A stretch of DNA of 64,000 nucleotides from Bacteroidota bacterium (GTDB lineage Bacteria > Bacteroidota > Bacteroidia > Bacteroidales > Prolixibacteraceae): NCBI GenBank assembly GCA_023251455.1, contig JAHEYT010000030.1, positions 1-64,000 of the forward strand. The letters are read 5' to 3'. The notes under the pieces were generated by a model that had not been told where the DNA came from, ran no database searches, and worked only from the letters and a program-made list of their open reading frames with translations. How positions within the stretch are numbered: position 1 is the first letter of the stretch; each line of letters starts with the position of its first letter. The position numbers were made by a program, and so were the translations under genes. Positions 16,994-25,747 of the stretch are shown piece after piece.

Positions 16994-18229
16994 ATGGCAC
17001 AAAAATTCAATACAGGTTATTGGGCAAAAGATATCGTAACATCCGAGGAGCCGAAGGAATACAACATTTTGAATGTCGGACCAACGCATCCGGCAACACA
17101 TGGTGTCTTCCAGAATGTGATGCTCATGGATGGCGAATTTATTGTCAGTACCGAACAAACCATCGGATATATTCACCGCGCATTTGAGAAAATAGCCGAA
17201 CGCCGTCCCTTTTACCAGATTACACCGCTCACCGACCGGATGAATTATTGCTCGTCACCCCTGAACAACATGGGTTGGCACATGACCGTCGAAAAATTAC
17301 TCGGGATTGAAACGCCAAAACGCGTTGATTACCTTCGGATTATTGTGATGGAACTGGCCCGTATTGCCGACCACCTGGTTTGCAACACGGTTATTGGTGT
17401 TGATAGCGGTGCACTGACCGGATTTACTTATTTGTTTCAGGACCGCGAATTCATTTATGAAATTTATGAAGAAATTTGTGGTTCGAGATTGACCACCAAC
17501 ATGGGACGAATCGGTGGATTCGAACGTAATTTCAGTGCCAAGGCATGGGATAAAATACGTTACTTTCTGAAATCGTATCCGGCACATCTTCAGGAATTTG
17601 AAAACCTGCTGGCCCGCAACCGTATTTTTATGGATCGCACCATCAATGTCGGATCATTTTCAGCCGAACGGGCGCTTGCATACGGATTTACCGGTCCAAA
17701 CCTTCGTGCCTGCGGGATCGATTACGATGTTAGGGTGATGAATCCTTATTGCTCCTATGAAGAATTCGACTTCATCGTACCAATCGGACAAAGTGGAGAT
17801 ACTTACGACCGGTTTATGGTGCGTCAGGAAGAAATGAAACAAAGTTTACTCATCATTGAACAGGCAATTGCCAAACTCGATAAAATGGAAGACAAGGAAA
17901 CATATTTTGCTGCTGATCCGCGATTTGTGCTTCCTCCAAAAGAAAAAGTGTACAATAATATGGAAGCGTTGATCTGGCATTTCAAAATTGTGATGGGCGA
18001 AACCGATATTCCAGCGGGAGAAGTTTACCATTCGATTGAAGCGGCCAACGGTGAACTTGGGTTTTACCTGGTAAGCGATGGAGGACGCACTCCTTCCCGA
18101 TTGCATTTCCGTAGGCCTTGTTTTATTTATTATCAGGCTTATCCTGAAATGGTAACCGGAAACATGTTGTCGGATGCAGTTATCACGCTAAGTTCGATGA
18201 ATGTGATTGCCGGAGAACTGGATGCATAG
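16994..18229 (+). CDS. nuoD: NADH-quinone oxidoreductase subunit D
   Basis: Forms the quinone-reduction site together with NuoB. The 411 residues show NVGPTHPATHGVFQNVMLMDGE (about 26-47, loop lining the quinone pocket), GYIHRAFEKIAERRPF, and the hydrogenase-like large-subunit fold ending in VITLSSMNVIAGELDA. The ATG at 16994 is preferred over an in-frame TTG two codons upstream inside the heptamer repeat. Homologous to the large subunit of NiFe hydrogenases but without the metal-binding cysteines, as expected for NuoD. Confidence 0.96.
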   Translation: MAQKFNTGYWAKDIVTSEEPKEYNILNVGPTHPATHGVFQNVMLMDGEFIVSTEQTIGYIHRAFEKIAERRPFYQITPLTDRMNYCSSPLNNMGWHMTVEKLLGIETPKRVDYLRIIVMELARIADHLVCNTVIGVDSGALTGFTYLFQDREFIYEIYEEICGSRLTTNMGRIGGFERNFSAKAWDKIRYFLKSYPAHLQEFENLLARNRIFMDRTINVGSFSAERALAYGFTGPNLRACGIDYDVRVMNPYCSYEEFDFIVPIGQSGDTYDRFMVRQEEMKQSLLIIEQAIAKLDKMEDKETYFAADPRFVLPPKEKVYNNMEALIWHFKIVMGETDIPAGEVYHSIEAANGELGFYLVSDGGRTPSRLHFRRPCFIYYQAYPEMVTGNMLSDAVITLSSMNVIAGELDA

Positions 18230-18275
18230 AGCATGGGGCAAAGGGCTTGGAGCACGGATTCAGAAGAAATAAATA

Positions 18276-18427
18276 GCTCCAGAGGAGCAAAATATTTGTA
18301 GAAAAAGTGAAATAGAGACAAAATCGTCCGCAGGAAAGCGATGAAAAAAGCAAGGTAATTCTTTCGGACGAAATAAAAATAACCGTTATAAATGCGAATA
18401 TCCTTTGCCGTCTGCTTTAGCTGACGG
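18276..18427. repeat. group of short palindromes between nuoD and nuoE
   Basis: The 219-base gap holds three inverted repeats: GCTC/GAGC (18276-18288), TCGTCCG with CGGACGA (18324-18330 and 18365-18371) and CCGTC/GACGG around CTTTAG (18408-18427). The group looks like a dispersed REP-type element inserted in the operon. It could act on transcript stability between nuoD and nuoE. Confidence 0.45.
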
Positions 18428-18448
18428 ACATTGACAAATTAAATATAA

Positions 18449-18982
18449 ATGCAGAACACAAAAAATACAATCGAATTCAGCAGCGAAACGCTTGAACTGG
18501 TGAACAAGATCATCCGGCGTTATCCGCAAGGGAGGCAAAAATCGGCTTTATTGCCGGTGTTGCACATTGCCCAATCGGAAAACAGTGGGTGGCTCAGTTC
18601 CGAAGTGATGGATTATGTAGCATCTCTGCTCGAAATTCAACCCATAGAAGTGTACGAAGTCGCTTCGTTTTATAGCATGTTCAACCTTCAACCGGTTGGT
18701 AACTGCGTGATTGAAGTTTGCCAAACCGGCCCTTGCTGGCTGAAAGGTTCAGAAGAATTGCTGGCTCATTTTGAAAATAAACTGGGAATTAAACCCGGTG
18801 AAACCACTGCCGACGGACGGTTCACCATTAAAACCGTTGAATGTCTTGCAGCTTGCGGAAATGCGCCGGTTATTCAGGTTGGAACCGAGTACCACGAAAA
18901 TATAACCAACGAAAAAGCTGACGAGTTGCTGAGCAAATGGACGACAGAGAATAAATGTTCACACACTAATCCGTATCTGTAA
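18449..18982 (+). CDS. nuoE: NADH-quinone oxidoreductase subunit E
   Basis: Thioredoxin-like 2Fe-2S subunit of the NADH-oxidising module. The four ligands are Cys91 and Cys96 (CQTGPC) and Cys132 and Cys136 (CLAAC). The helical N-terminal part (about 10-75) includes ALLPVLHIAQ and VYEVASFYSMF. At 177 residues it has the usual length. Followed after 2 bases by nuoF, its direct partner. Confidence 0.96.
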   Translation: MQNTKNTIEFSSETLELVNKIIRRYPQGRQKSALLPVLHIAQSENSGWLSSEVMDYVASLLEIQPIEVYEVASFYSMFNLQPVGNCVIEVCQTGPCWLKGSEELLAHFENKLGIKPGETTADGRFTIKTVECLAACGNAPVIQVGTEYHENITNEKADELLSKWTTENKCSHTNPYL

Positions 18983-18984
18983 CC

Positions 18985-20292
18985 ATGGCGCAGCAAATAT
19001 TACTCGAAAATATAGAGATTCCCGGGCTGGCCAGTTTCGATGTTTACCGCAAATTGGGCGGATATTCGTCGGTTGAAAAAGCGCTGAAGAATTTTACTCC
19101 TGATGAAGTTACCGCAGAAGTAAAAAAATCGGGCTTGCGTGGCCGTGGAGGTGCCGGATTTCCGGCAGGAATGAAATGGGGTTTCATCGATAAAAGCACA
19201 AACAATCCACGCTACTTCGTTTGCAATTTCGATGAAAGCGAACCCGGAACTTTTAAAGACCGGCACATTGGCCAATTGAACCCGCATCAACTGATTGAGG
19301 GAATGATTTTGGGTTCGTATGCATTGAGAGCCCGAACTTCGTACATTTACATTCGTGGCGAACTTTTTTACGTGCTGCGAATCATCGAAAAAGCGATCGA
19401 AGAAGCGTATGCAAATGGCTTGCTTGGCGAAAATATTTTAGGCAGCGGCTATTCGCTTGATCTGTATTGTCAGCCAGGCGGAGGCGCTTACATCTGCGGA
19501 GAAGAAACCGCGCTGATTGAATCGCTCGAAGGTAAACGCGGCAATCCACGCATCAAACCGCCATTTCCGGCCATAGTTGGTTTATACGATTGCCCAACGG
19601 TAGTCAACAATGTTGAAACCATTGCAGCACTCCCATGGATTATTAATAATGGAGCCGATGCTTATGCAGCTATTGGCGTTGGAAACAGTAAAGGGACCAA
19701 ATTGATCTCGGCCTGTGGACACATCAACAAACCAGGCATTTACGAGATTGAACTCGGGCTTCCGGTGGAAGAATTTATTTACAGCGACCAGTATTGCGGT
19801 GGAATCCGAAACGGTAATAAACTGAAAGCAGTAGTCGCCGGAGGTTCGTCCGTACCAATTCTTCCAGCTGATCTGATTTTAAAAACGGCCAAAGGCGAAC
19901 CTCGCCTGATGAGCTACGAATCGCTGGCTGAAGGAGGTTTCGAGACCGGAACCATGCTCGGATCGGGCGGATTTATTGTGATGGACGACACCACCTGCAT
20001 CGTGAAGAACCTTTTGACCTTTGCACGGTTCTACCATCATGAATCGTGCGGACAATGCAGCCCTTGCCGCGAAGGTACCGGCTGGATGGAAAAAATATTG
20101 CAACGAATCGAAGATGGCCGCGGCACGATGAAAGACATCGATTTGCTTGTCAACATCTCGAAACATATAGAAGGAAATACGATTTGTCCGTTGGGCGATG
20201 CAGCTGCATGGCCCGTTGCGAGCGCAGTCCGTCATTTTCGTCAGGAATTTGAAGATCACGTAAAACTCCAGAAATGTCCCTTATCAAAGTAA
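18985..20292 (+). CDS. nuoF: NADH-quinone oxidoreductase subunit F
   Basis: Oxidises NADH on FMN and passes electrons to cluster N3. Motifs: RGRGGAGFPAGMKW (NADH loop, about 52-65), NFDESEPGTFKDRH, the FMN-site GGGAYICGEETALIESLEG (about 166-184), and the 4Fe-4S motif CGQCSPCREGTGW near 353-365 with a final CPLGD. The 435-residue length is normal. The gene overlaps nuoG by 19 bases. Confidence 0.97.
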   Translation: MAQQILLENIEIPGLASFDVYRKLGGYSSVEKALKNFTPDEVTAEVKKSGLRGRGGAGFPAGMKWGFIDKSTNNPRYFVCNFDESEPGTFKDRHIGQLNPHQLIEGMILGSYALRARTSYIYIRGELFYVLRIIEKAIEEAYANGLLGENILGSGYSLDLYCQPGGGAYICGEETALIESLEGKRGNPRIKPPFPAIVGLYDCPTVVNNVETIAALPWIINNGADAYAAIGVGNSKGTKLISACGHINKPGIYEIELGLPVEEFIYSDQYCGGIRNGNKLKAVVAGGSSVPILPADLILKTAKGEPRLMSYESLAEGGFETGTMLGSGGFIVMDDTTCIVKNLLTFARFYHHESCGQCSPCREGTGWMEKILQRIEDGRGTMKDIDLLVNISKHIEGNTICPLGDAAAWPVASAVRHFRQEFEDHVKLQKCPLSK

Positions 20293-21227
20293 CGATAGAC
20301 AATATTGAGGTTGAAGTAGAACCCGGAACAACCATCCTGAACGCGGCCCGAAAAATCGGAGGCAGCGTGGTTCCGCCAACCATGTGTTACTATTCCAAGC
20401 TGGAAGGTAGCGGCGGAAAATGCCGTTCGTGCCTGGTTAAGGTGGCGCAAGGTTCGGCCAAAGACCCACGCCCCATGCCGAAACTAGTGGCTTCGTGCCG
20501 CACAACGGTTATGGATGGAATGGTGGTTCAAAACATTACTTCTCCGGAAGTGATGGAAAACCGCAAGGCAATTACCGAATTTCTGCTGCTCAACCACCCG
20601 CTCGATTGCCCAGTTTGTGATCAGGCTGGCGAATGTGACCTTCAGAATTTATCGTACGAACACGGATTGGTGGATACTGAAACCATTGAAGAACGCCGGA
20701 CTTTTGCCCCGATTGATATTGGAGATAAAATTAAACTGCACATGAACCGGTGCATCCTTTGCTACCGCTGTGTGATGGTTGCCGATCAATTGACGGATCA
20801 ACGCGTACATGGAGTTCTGGGCAGAGGTGATCATTGCGAAATCGGCACTTATATTACCAAAGCTGTTGACAACGATTTCTCAGGAAACATGATTGATGTT
20901 TGCCCGGTTGGAGCGTTAACCGACCAGACATTCAGGTTTAAAAGCCGTGTGTGGTTTACCAAACCTTTCGATGCGCATCGTGACTGCCCAAAATGCAGCG
21001 GAAAAGTAGTTTTGTGGAAAAAGGGTGATGAAATCCTTCGGGTGACCGGACGAAAAGACCAATTTGGCGAACTGGATGAGTTCATTTGTAACGATTGTAG
21101 GTTCGAACACAAAGAAAATACGGACTGGACGGTTGAAGGCCCGAGAAAAATTGAACGGCATTCGGTCATTTCTCAAAATCATTACGAGAAGTTATCAAAA
21201 CCTGAAGTTCAGGACGGAATAGAGTAA
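20274..21227 (+). CDS. nuoG: NADH-quinone oxidoreductase subunit G, short form
   Basis: Electron-wire subunit of the peripheral arm. Only the N-terminal part of the family is present in 317 residues: a 2Fe-2S ferredoxin domain (Cys38, 50, 53, 75), the His-Cys 4Fe-4S site (His108, Cys112, 115, 121), paired 4Fe-4S motifs (MNRCILCYRC and DVCPVGAL), and a start of the molybdopterin-type cluster region (DCPKC to FICNDC). The large C-terminal molybdopterin-like domain is missing. This short form is usual in Bacteroidota and not a truncation, since the frame ends cleanly and nuoH follows. Confidence 0.93.
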   Translation: MSLIKVTIDNIEVEVEPGTTILNAARKIGGSVVPPTMCYYSKLEGSGGKCRSCLVKVAQGSAKDPRPMPKLVASCRTTVMDGMVVQNITSPEVMENRKAITEFLLLNHPLDCPVCDQAGECDLQNLSYEHGLVDTETIEERRTFAPIDIGDKIKLHMNRCILCYRCVMVADQLTDQRVHGVLGRGDHCEIGTYITKAVDNDFSGNMIDVCPVGALTDQTFRFKSRVWFTKPFDAHRDCPKCSGKVVLWKKGDEILRVTGRKDQFGELDEFICNDCRFEHKENTDWTVEGPRKIERHSVISQNHYEKLSKPEVQDGIE

Positions 21228-21251
21228 AGACTAGTTTAAAAATATAAAAAA

Positions 21252-21281
21252 AGGTATCTTGTAAGCACACCACAAATACCT
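21252..21281 (+). promoter_or_regulatory. hairpin between nuoG and nuoH
   Basis: AGGTAT-C-TTGT can pair with ACAA-ATACCT, a ten-pair stem with one bulge in the 71-base gap. No T run follows, so attenuation or RNA processing is possible; this is a prediction from sequence only. Confidence 0.35.
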
Positions 21282-21298
21282 GAAAGTTAATTACAACT

Positions 21299-22330
21299 AT
21301 GGATTGGACGTTATATATTTATAAAACCATTTTTCTGGTCATCATATTTCTGGTTACGCTTGTGGTAGCCATGTACTCGACATATGGGGAACGGAAAGTT
21401 GCGGCATTTATGCAGGATCGTCGTGGCCCAAACCGCGCTGGCCCATTCGGTCTTTTGCAACCATTGGCCGACGGGGTCAAAATGTTCATGAAAGAAGAAA
21501 TCATACCCACAACCGCCAATAAAAAGCTGTTTATTTTAGGGCCTTCAATCGCAATGACTACAGCCATGCTTACTGGAGTTGTCATTCCCTGGGGTGGAAC
21601 TTTAACCATTGGCGGCCAAGAGTTTTCGATGCAGATTGCCGATCTGAACATCGGTATTCTGTATGTTTTTGCCATGGTTTCCATTGGAGTTTACGGTATC
21701 ATGATCGGCGGCTGGGCATCGAATAATAAATATGCACTGCTGGGCTCAATTCGCGCGGCATCGCAGATGATCAGCTACGAAATTGCCATGGGATTGTCGA
21801 TTATTGCGCTCATCCTGACCACCGGTTCGCTAAGCCTTCACGATATTGTACAGCAGCAACATGGCTTTCACTGGAACATTTTTTACCAGCCACTCGGATT
21901 CCTGATCTTCATTATTTGTGCTTTTGCAGAAACAAACCGGGCGCCGTTCGACCTTCCGGAGTGTGAAACCGAACTGATTGGCGGCTACCACACCGAATAC
22001 AGCTCGATGAAGCTGGGATTCTACCTGTTTGCTGAGTACATTAACATGTTTATATCGTCAGCGGTAATTGCGACTTTGTATTTTGGCGGCTACAACATGC
22101 CATTTATCGATCAGTTAGGCTTATCGCCAAACCTGGTCACTTTGCTGGGGTCCCTGTTTTTCTTCCTGAAAATAATCTTCCTGATCTTCGTGTTTATGTG
22201 GATCAGGTGGACCTTACCACGATTCAGGTACGACCAGCTGATGAATCTGGGCTGGAAAAAACTGATGCCATTGGCTATTTTCAATATTATGGCTACCGGT
22301 GCGTACTATTATTTCACCGAATTCATTTAA
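21299..22330 (+). CDS. nuoH: NADH-quinone oxidoreductase subunit H
   Basis: Membrane subunit next to the quinone chamber, coupling electron transfer to proton movement. The 343 residues have about eight to nine membrane segments. Family marks: ERKVAAFMQDRRGPNRAGPFGLLQPLADGVKMF (about 31-63, cytoplasmic loop), SYEIAMGL, and AFAETNRAPFDLPECETELIGGYHTEY, with the conserved acidic residues lining the quinone path. Confidence 0.97.
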   Translation: MDWTLYIYKTIFLVIIFLVTLVVAMYSTYGERKVAAFMQDRRGPNRAGPFGLLQPLADGVKMFMKEEIIPTTANKKLFILGPSIAMTTAMLTGVVIPWGGTLTIGGQEFSMQIADLNIGILYVFAMVSIGVYGIMIGGWASNNKYALLGSIRAASQMISYEIAMGLSIIALILTTGSLSLHDIVQQQHGFHWNIFYQPLGFLIFIICAFAETNRAPFDLPECETELIGGYHTEYSSMKLGFYLFAEYINMFISSAVIATLYFGGYNMPFIDQLGLSPNLVTLLGSLFFFLKIIFLIFVFMWIRWTLPRFRYDQLMNLGWKKLMPLAIFNIMATGAYYYFTEFI

Positions 22331-22341
22331 TCCGAGACGCC

Positions 22342-22917
22342 ATGCAAGCATTGACAAACAGATCCAAAATGGTTTCAAACAAGAAGATGACCTTCATGGA
22401 AAGGATTTATCTTCCGGCCATTTTTAAAGGGATGGCAATTACTTTAAAACATTTCTTCAGAAAAAAAGTAACTATAAATTATCCTGAACAAACCCGCGAA
22501 TTCAGCAAGGTTTACCGTGGGAAACATGTTTTGAAACGCGACGAAGAAGGACGTGAACGATGCACGGCCTGTGGTTTGTGCGCTGTTGCCTGTCCGGCTG
22601 AAGCAATTACGATGATTGCAGCCGAGCGCAAACCGGGAGAAGAACATTTGTACCGCGAAGAAAAATATGCTGAAGTATACGAAATCAACATGTTGCGCTG
22701 CATTTTTTGTGGCGATTGCGAAGAAGCCTGCCCGAAGGAAGCTATTTTCCTGACCGATCGCATCGTTGAATCGGAATATGAGCGACTTCCATTTATTTAT
22801 GGGAAAAGTCTTTTGGTTGAACCGCTTGACCCAAATTTACGGATTGACATTTCGGACAGACAAACTGAAAGTGTATTGAAATTCAAGCAGAACAAACGTT
22901 TTGCGCACAACAAATAA
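22342..22917 (+). CDS. nuoI: NADH-quinone oxidoreductase subunit I
   Basis: Ferredoxin-like subunit carrying clusters N6a and N6b. Two complete 4Fe-4S motifs are visible: Cys74, 77, 80 and 84, and Cys120, 123, 126 and 130. The ATG at 22342, 12 bases after nuoH, gives 191 residues and is preferred to a longer reading frame that begins inside nuoH. An amphipathic N-terminal helix (about 20-40) would anchor it to the membrane arm. Confidence 0.95.
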   Translation: MQALTNRSKMVSNKKMTFMERIYLPAIFKGMAITLKHFFRKKVTINYPEQTREFSKVYRGKHVLKRDEEGRERCTACGLCAVACPAEAITMIAAERKPGEEHLYREEKYAEVYEINMLRCIFCGDCEEACPKEAIFLTDRIVESEYERLPFIYGKSLLVEPLDPNLRIDISDRQTESVLKFKQNKRFAHNK

Positions 22918-22998
22918 AAAGTTCGAAGTGACTAAAGTTCGGAATTCGGAGTTAAAACTCCAGACACTCCGAATCATAAGCACTCTAGGCACTTATTA
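22917..22998. repeat. TTCGGAGTG-type intergenic repeat
   Basis: Imperfect copies of the motif seen at 6860-6898 (AGTTCGGA, CTAAAGTTCGG, and the inverse ACTCCGAA) fill the gap between nuoI and nuoJ. GGAGT and ACTCC form short stems. It does not encode protein. Confidence 0.45.
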
Positions 22999-23012
22999 AT
23001 AAAAGTATAAAA

Positions 23013-23516
23013 ATGACATTTCTATTTTACCTGCTTTCTGCAATCATGATCATCAGCGGATTGTTTGTCGTATTCTCCGACAGTCCGATTAACAGTGTGC
23101 TTTCGCTGATTGCGTGCTTTATAGCTATGGCGGGTCATTACATTTTGCTGAATGCACAATTTTTAGCTGTCGTTCACCTCATCGTTTACACAGGCGCCAT
23201 TATGGTTCTGTTCCTGTTTGTGATTATGCTCCTGAATTTGAACAAAGCTACAGTTCGCCATAAAACCTCAGCAACCCGAATAGCTGCTGTTGTTGCCGGA
23301 GGAGTTTTCTTTCTGGTAATGGTTGCAGCAACACGCCATACTTTGGAAATACATCCACGCTACGCGTTTACGAGCCAAATCGGATTGGTTTCTGAAGTTG
23401 GAAAAACACTGTTTCACGAATTCCTTTTACCCTTTGAAGTATCATCGGTTTTGTTTATTTCAGCCATGATAGGCGCAGTCATGTTCGGAAAAAAAGACGA
23501 AACTCATAACGTATAA
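23013..23516 (+). CDS. nuoJ: NADH-quinone oxidoreductase subunit J
   Basis: Membrane subunit of the proton-pumping arm. The 167 residues contain five membrane segments, with the conserved third one near VHLIVYTGAIMVLFLFVIMLLNL (about 57-75), whose pi-bulge rearranges in catalysis. Starts 95 bases after nuoI across a repeat region; nuoK follows after 2 bases. Confidence 0.95.
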   Translation: MTFLFYLLSAIMIISGLFVVFSDSPINSVLSLIACFIAMAGHYILLNAQFLAVVHLIVYTGAIMVLFLFVIMLLNLNKATVRHKTSATRIAAVVAGGVFFLVMVAATRHTLEIHPRYAFTSQIGLVSEVGKTLFHEFLLPFEVSSVLFISAMIGAVMFGKKDETHNV

Positions 23517-23518
23517 CT

Positions 23519-23848
23519 ATGCAAGACATTTCTTCTGCTATACAACTTATCCCGTTAGAGCATTACGTTTTATTGTGCGTAACACTTTTCAGCATTGGTC
23601 TGCTTGGGGTTTTGTTCAGGCGTAATACCATCATCATTTTAATGTGTATCGAACTCATGTTCAACTCAGTGAATTTATTAGTTGCCGCCTTTTCAGCTTA
23701 TCACTCCGATCCTGCCGGACAGGTGTTCGTTTTCTTTATCATGATTGTTGCCGCTGCTGAAGTTGCTGTCGGGCTGTCAATTCTGGTGATGATGAAACGA
23801 AACGTGGATTCCGTAGATATTAACCTTTTGAACCGTTTGAAATGGTAG
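23519..23848 (+). CDS. nuoK: NADH-quinone oxidoreductase subunit K
   Basis: Three-helix membrane subunit homologous to MrpC of Na+/H+ antiporters. The 109 residues include the conserved glutamates in CIELMFNSVNL and in AAAEVAVGLSILV, which form part of the central polar axis. Its end overlaps nuoL by 7 bases. Confidence 0.96.
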   Translation: MQDISSAIQLIPLEHYVLLCVTLFSIGLLGVLFRRNTIIILMCIELMFNSVNLLVAAFSAYHSDPAGQVFVFFIMIVAAAEVAVGLSILVMMKRNVDSVDINLLNRLKW

Positions 23849-25743
23849 GACAGATTCCAAATATAAACCTCACAGTACTTGTTCCTGCCCTGCCACTATT
23901 GGGTTTCCTGATTACTGGACTGGGATACAAACGTTTAAAACACAATCAAGCCGGAATAATTGCCAGCGTAATGGTTGGTTTATCATTCCTGATTTCGGTT
24001 GCGCTATTTTTCATACTCCGGAATTCAGGACAGAATGCAGCAACAGTAACCCTTTTCAACTGGATTGCCATCGGGAACATGAATATTCCTTTCGCATTCC
24101 TGATTGATCATTTGTCGCTAACTATGATGCTGATTGTTACCGGCGTTGGAACGCTCATTCATATTTATTCCATTGGTTATATGCATGGCGACGATCGTGT
24201 CAATTCGTTTTTCGCACAAATGAACCTTTTTACATTCAGCATGTTGCTTTTGGTTATGGGTGCCAATTATCTGGTTCTGTTTATTGGCTGGGAAGGTGTT
24301 GGACTCTGCTCCTATTTGCTGATTGGCTTCTGGTTTAAAAACCCGGCATACAATTATGCTGCCCGCAAAGCATTCGTAATGAACCGCATCGGTGACCTCG
24401 GATTTATTCTGGGAATCATCCTGCTTTTCTTCACCTTTAAATCAGTTTCTTTTTCTGAAATATTTACACAAGCCGCGGTCATGCAGGCTGGAGCTCCGGT
24501 AATCACGCTGATTACGCTACTGCTTTTAGTTGGAGCAGTTGGCAAAAGCGCCCAGATACCGCTTTACACTTGGCTGCCCGATGCAATGGCTGGCCCGACA
24601 CCGGTTTCAGCACTGATACATGCAGCAACGATGGTAACCGCCGGAATTTATATGATTGCCCGTTCGAGCATCCTGTATAATCTGGCTCCAATCACGCGCG
24701 ATGTCATTATTGTGGTGGGTATGGCAACCGCCATTTTTGCCGCGATCATCGGACTAAGGCAAAACGACATCAAGAAAGTACTTGCATATTCTACCGTTTC
24801 ACAATTGGGCTACATGTTTCTCGCTCTAGGTCTTGGAGCCTACTCCACCGGAGTTTTTCATGTAACCACTCACGCGTTTTTCAAGGCGTTGTTGTTCCTT
24901 GGGGCAGGAAGCGTGATTCATGCCATGGGCGGTGAACAGGACATCCGAAAAATGGGCGGACTCCGAAAAAAATTGCCAATAACCTACCTCACATTTTTGG
25001 CGGCTACGTTTGCCATCAGCGGAATTCCGCCATTCTCGGGCTTCTTTAGCAAAGACATGATATTGACAAAAGCTTTCGAGCACAACATCGTTTTGTATGT
25101 TTTGGCACTTGGCACTGCTTTAATCACCTGTTTTTATATGTTCAGGCTGTTGTATTTGGTGTTCTTTGGCGAAAACCGTTCGGCAGAATCACATCCACAC
25201 GAATCACCAAAAGTGATGACCGTTCCGTTGATGGTTTTAAGCGTACTTTCGGTCTTTGGCGGTTTCCTGAATATCCCCGCGCTTTTCGGTGGAAACCTAA
25301 GTTTCAGTGCCTATCTGGACAGTGCCGTAGTTTCAAAAACTTCCGAAGAAATAAGCCACACCACCGAAATCGGGATGATTCTTCTTTCCGGAGCACTTTT
25401 AGCAGTGATTATTTATTGGGCTTACCAGACTTTTGTCAAAAAAGCTAAAATCCCATCTGGGGACGAAGTAAAACTGACTCCGATACAACTAATAATTACC
25501 AACAAATTTTATATTGACGAGTTTTACCGCGCAGCATTCGAAAAGCCTTTCGGCAATCTCTCTAATTTCCTTTTCAAAAAAATTGAAACCATTATTCTTG
25601 GTCCCGCAGTTGAGGGAGTTGGAATGTTTACTTCAATGGTGGGCGACCTAACCCGGAAATTGCAACGTGGAAACATGAGTTTTTACTTTTTTGCCATGGT
25701 TGCCGGAATTCTTTTGTTTGTTGTATTCATCCTGACAATCTGA
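23842..25743 (+). CDS. nuoL: NADH-quinone oxidoreductase subunit L
   Basis: Distal antiporter-like subunit with the long lateral helix. The 633 residues give about 16 membrane segments. Core marks: FIGWEGVGLCSYLLIGFW (Glu of the pump site), KSAQIPLYTWLPDAMAGPTPVSALIHAATMVTAG, KVLAYSTVSQLGYMF, and the C-terminal NKFYIDEFY preceding the last helices. Start overlaps the nuoK end by 7 bases. Confidence 0.97.
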   Translation: MVGQIPNINLTVLVPALPLLGFLITGLGYKRLKHNQAGIIASVMVGLSFLISVALFFILRNSGQNAATVTLFNWIAIGNMNIPFAFLIDHLSLTMMLIVTGVGTLIHIYSIGYMHGDDRVNSFFAQMNLFTFSMLLLVMGANYLVLFIGWEGVGLCSYLLIGFWFKNPAYNYAARKAFVMNRIGDLGFILGIILLFFTFKSVSFSEIFTQAAVMQAGAPVITLITLLLLVGAVGKSAQIPLYTWLPDAMAGPTPVSALIHAATMVTAGIYMIARSSILYNLAPITRDVIIVVGMATAIFAAIIGLRQNDIKKVLAYSTVSQLGYMFLALGLGAYSTGVFHVTTHAFFKALLFLGAGSVIHAMGGEQDIRKMGGLRKKLPITYLTFLAATFAISGIPPFSGFFSKDMILTKAFEHNIVLYVLALGTALITCFYMFRLLYLVFFGENRSAESHPHESPKVMTVPLMVLSVLSVFGGFLNIPALFGGNLSFSAYLDSAVVSKTSEEISHTTEIGMILLSGALLAVIIYWAYQTFVKKAKIPSGDEVKLTPIQLIITNKFYIDEFYRAAFEKPFGNLSNFLFKKIETIILGPAVEGVGMFTSMVGDLTRKLQRGNMSFYFFAMVAGILLFVVFILTI

Positions 25744-25747
25744 TCCT

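Noticed and set aside
20274-21227. Short nuoG considered as a truncated pseudogene
   Set aside because: The frame ends cleanly, nuoH follows in order, all cluster ligands are present, and the short form is usual in Bacteroidota.
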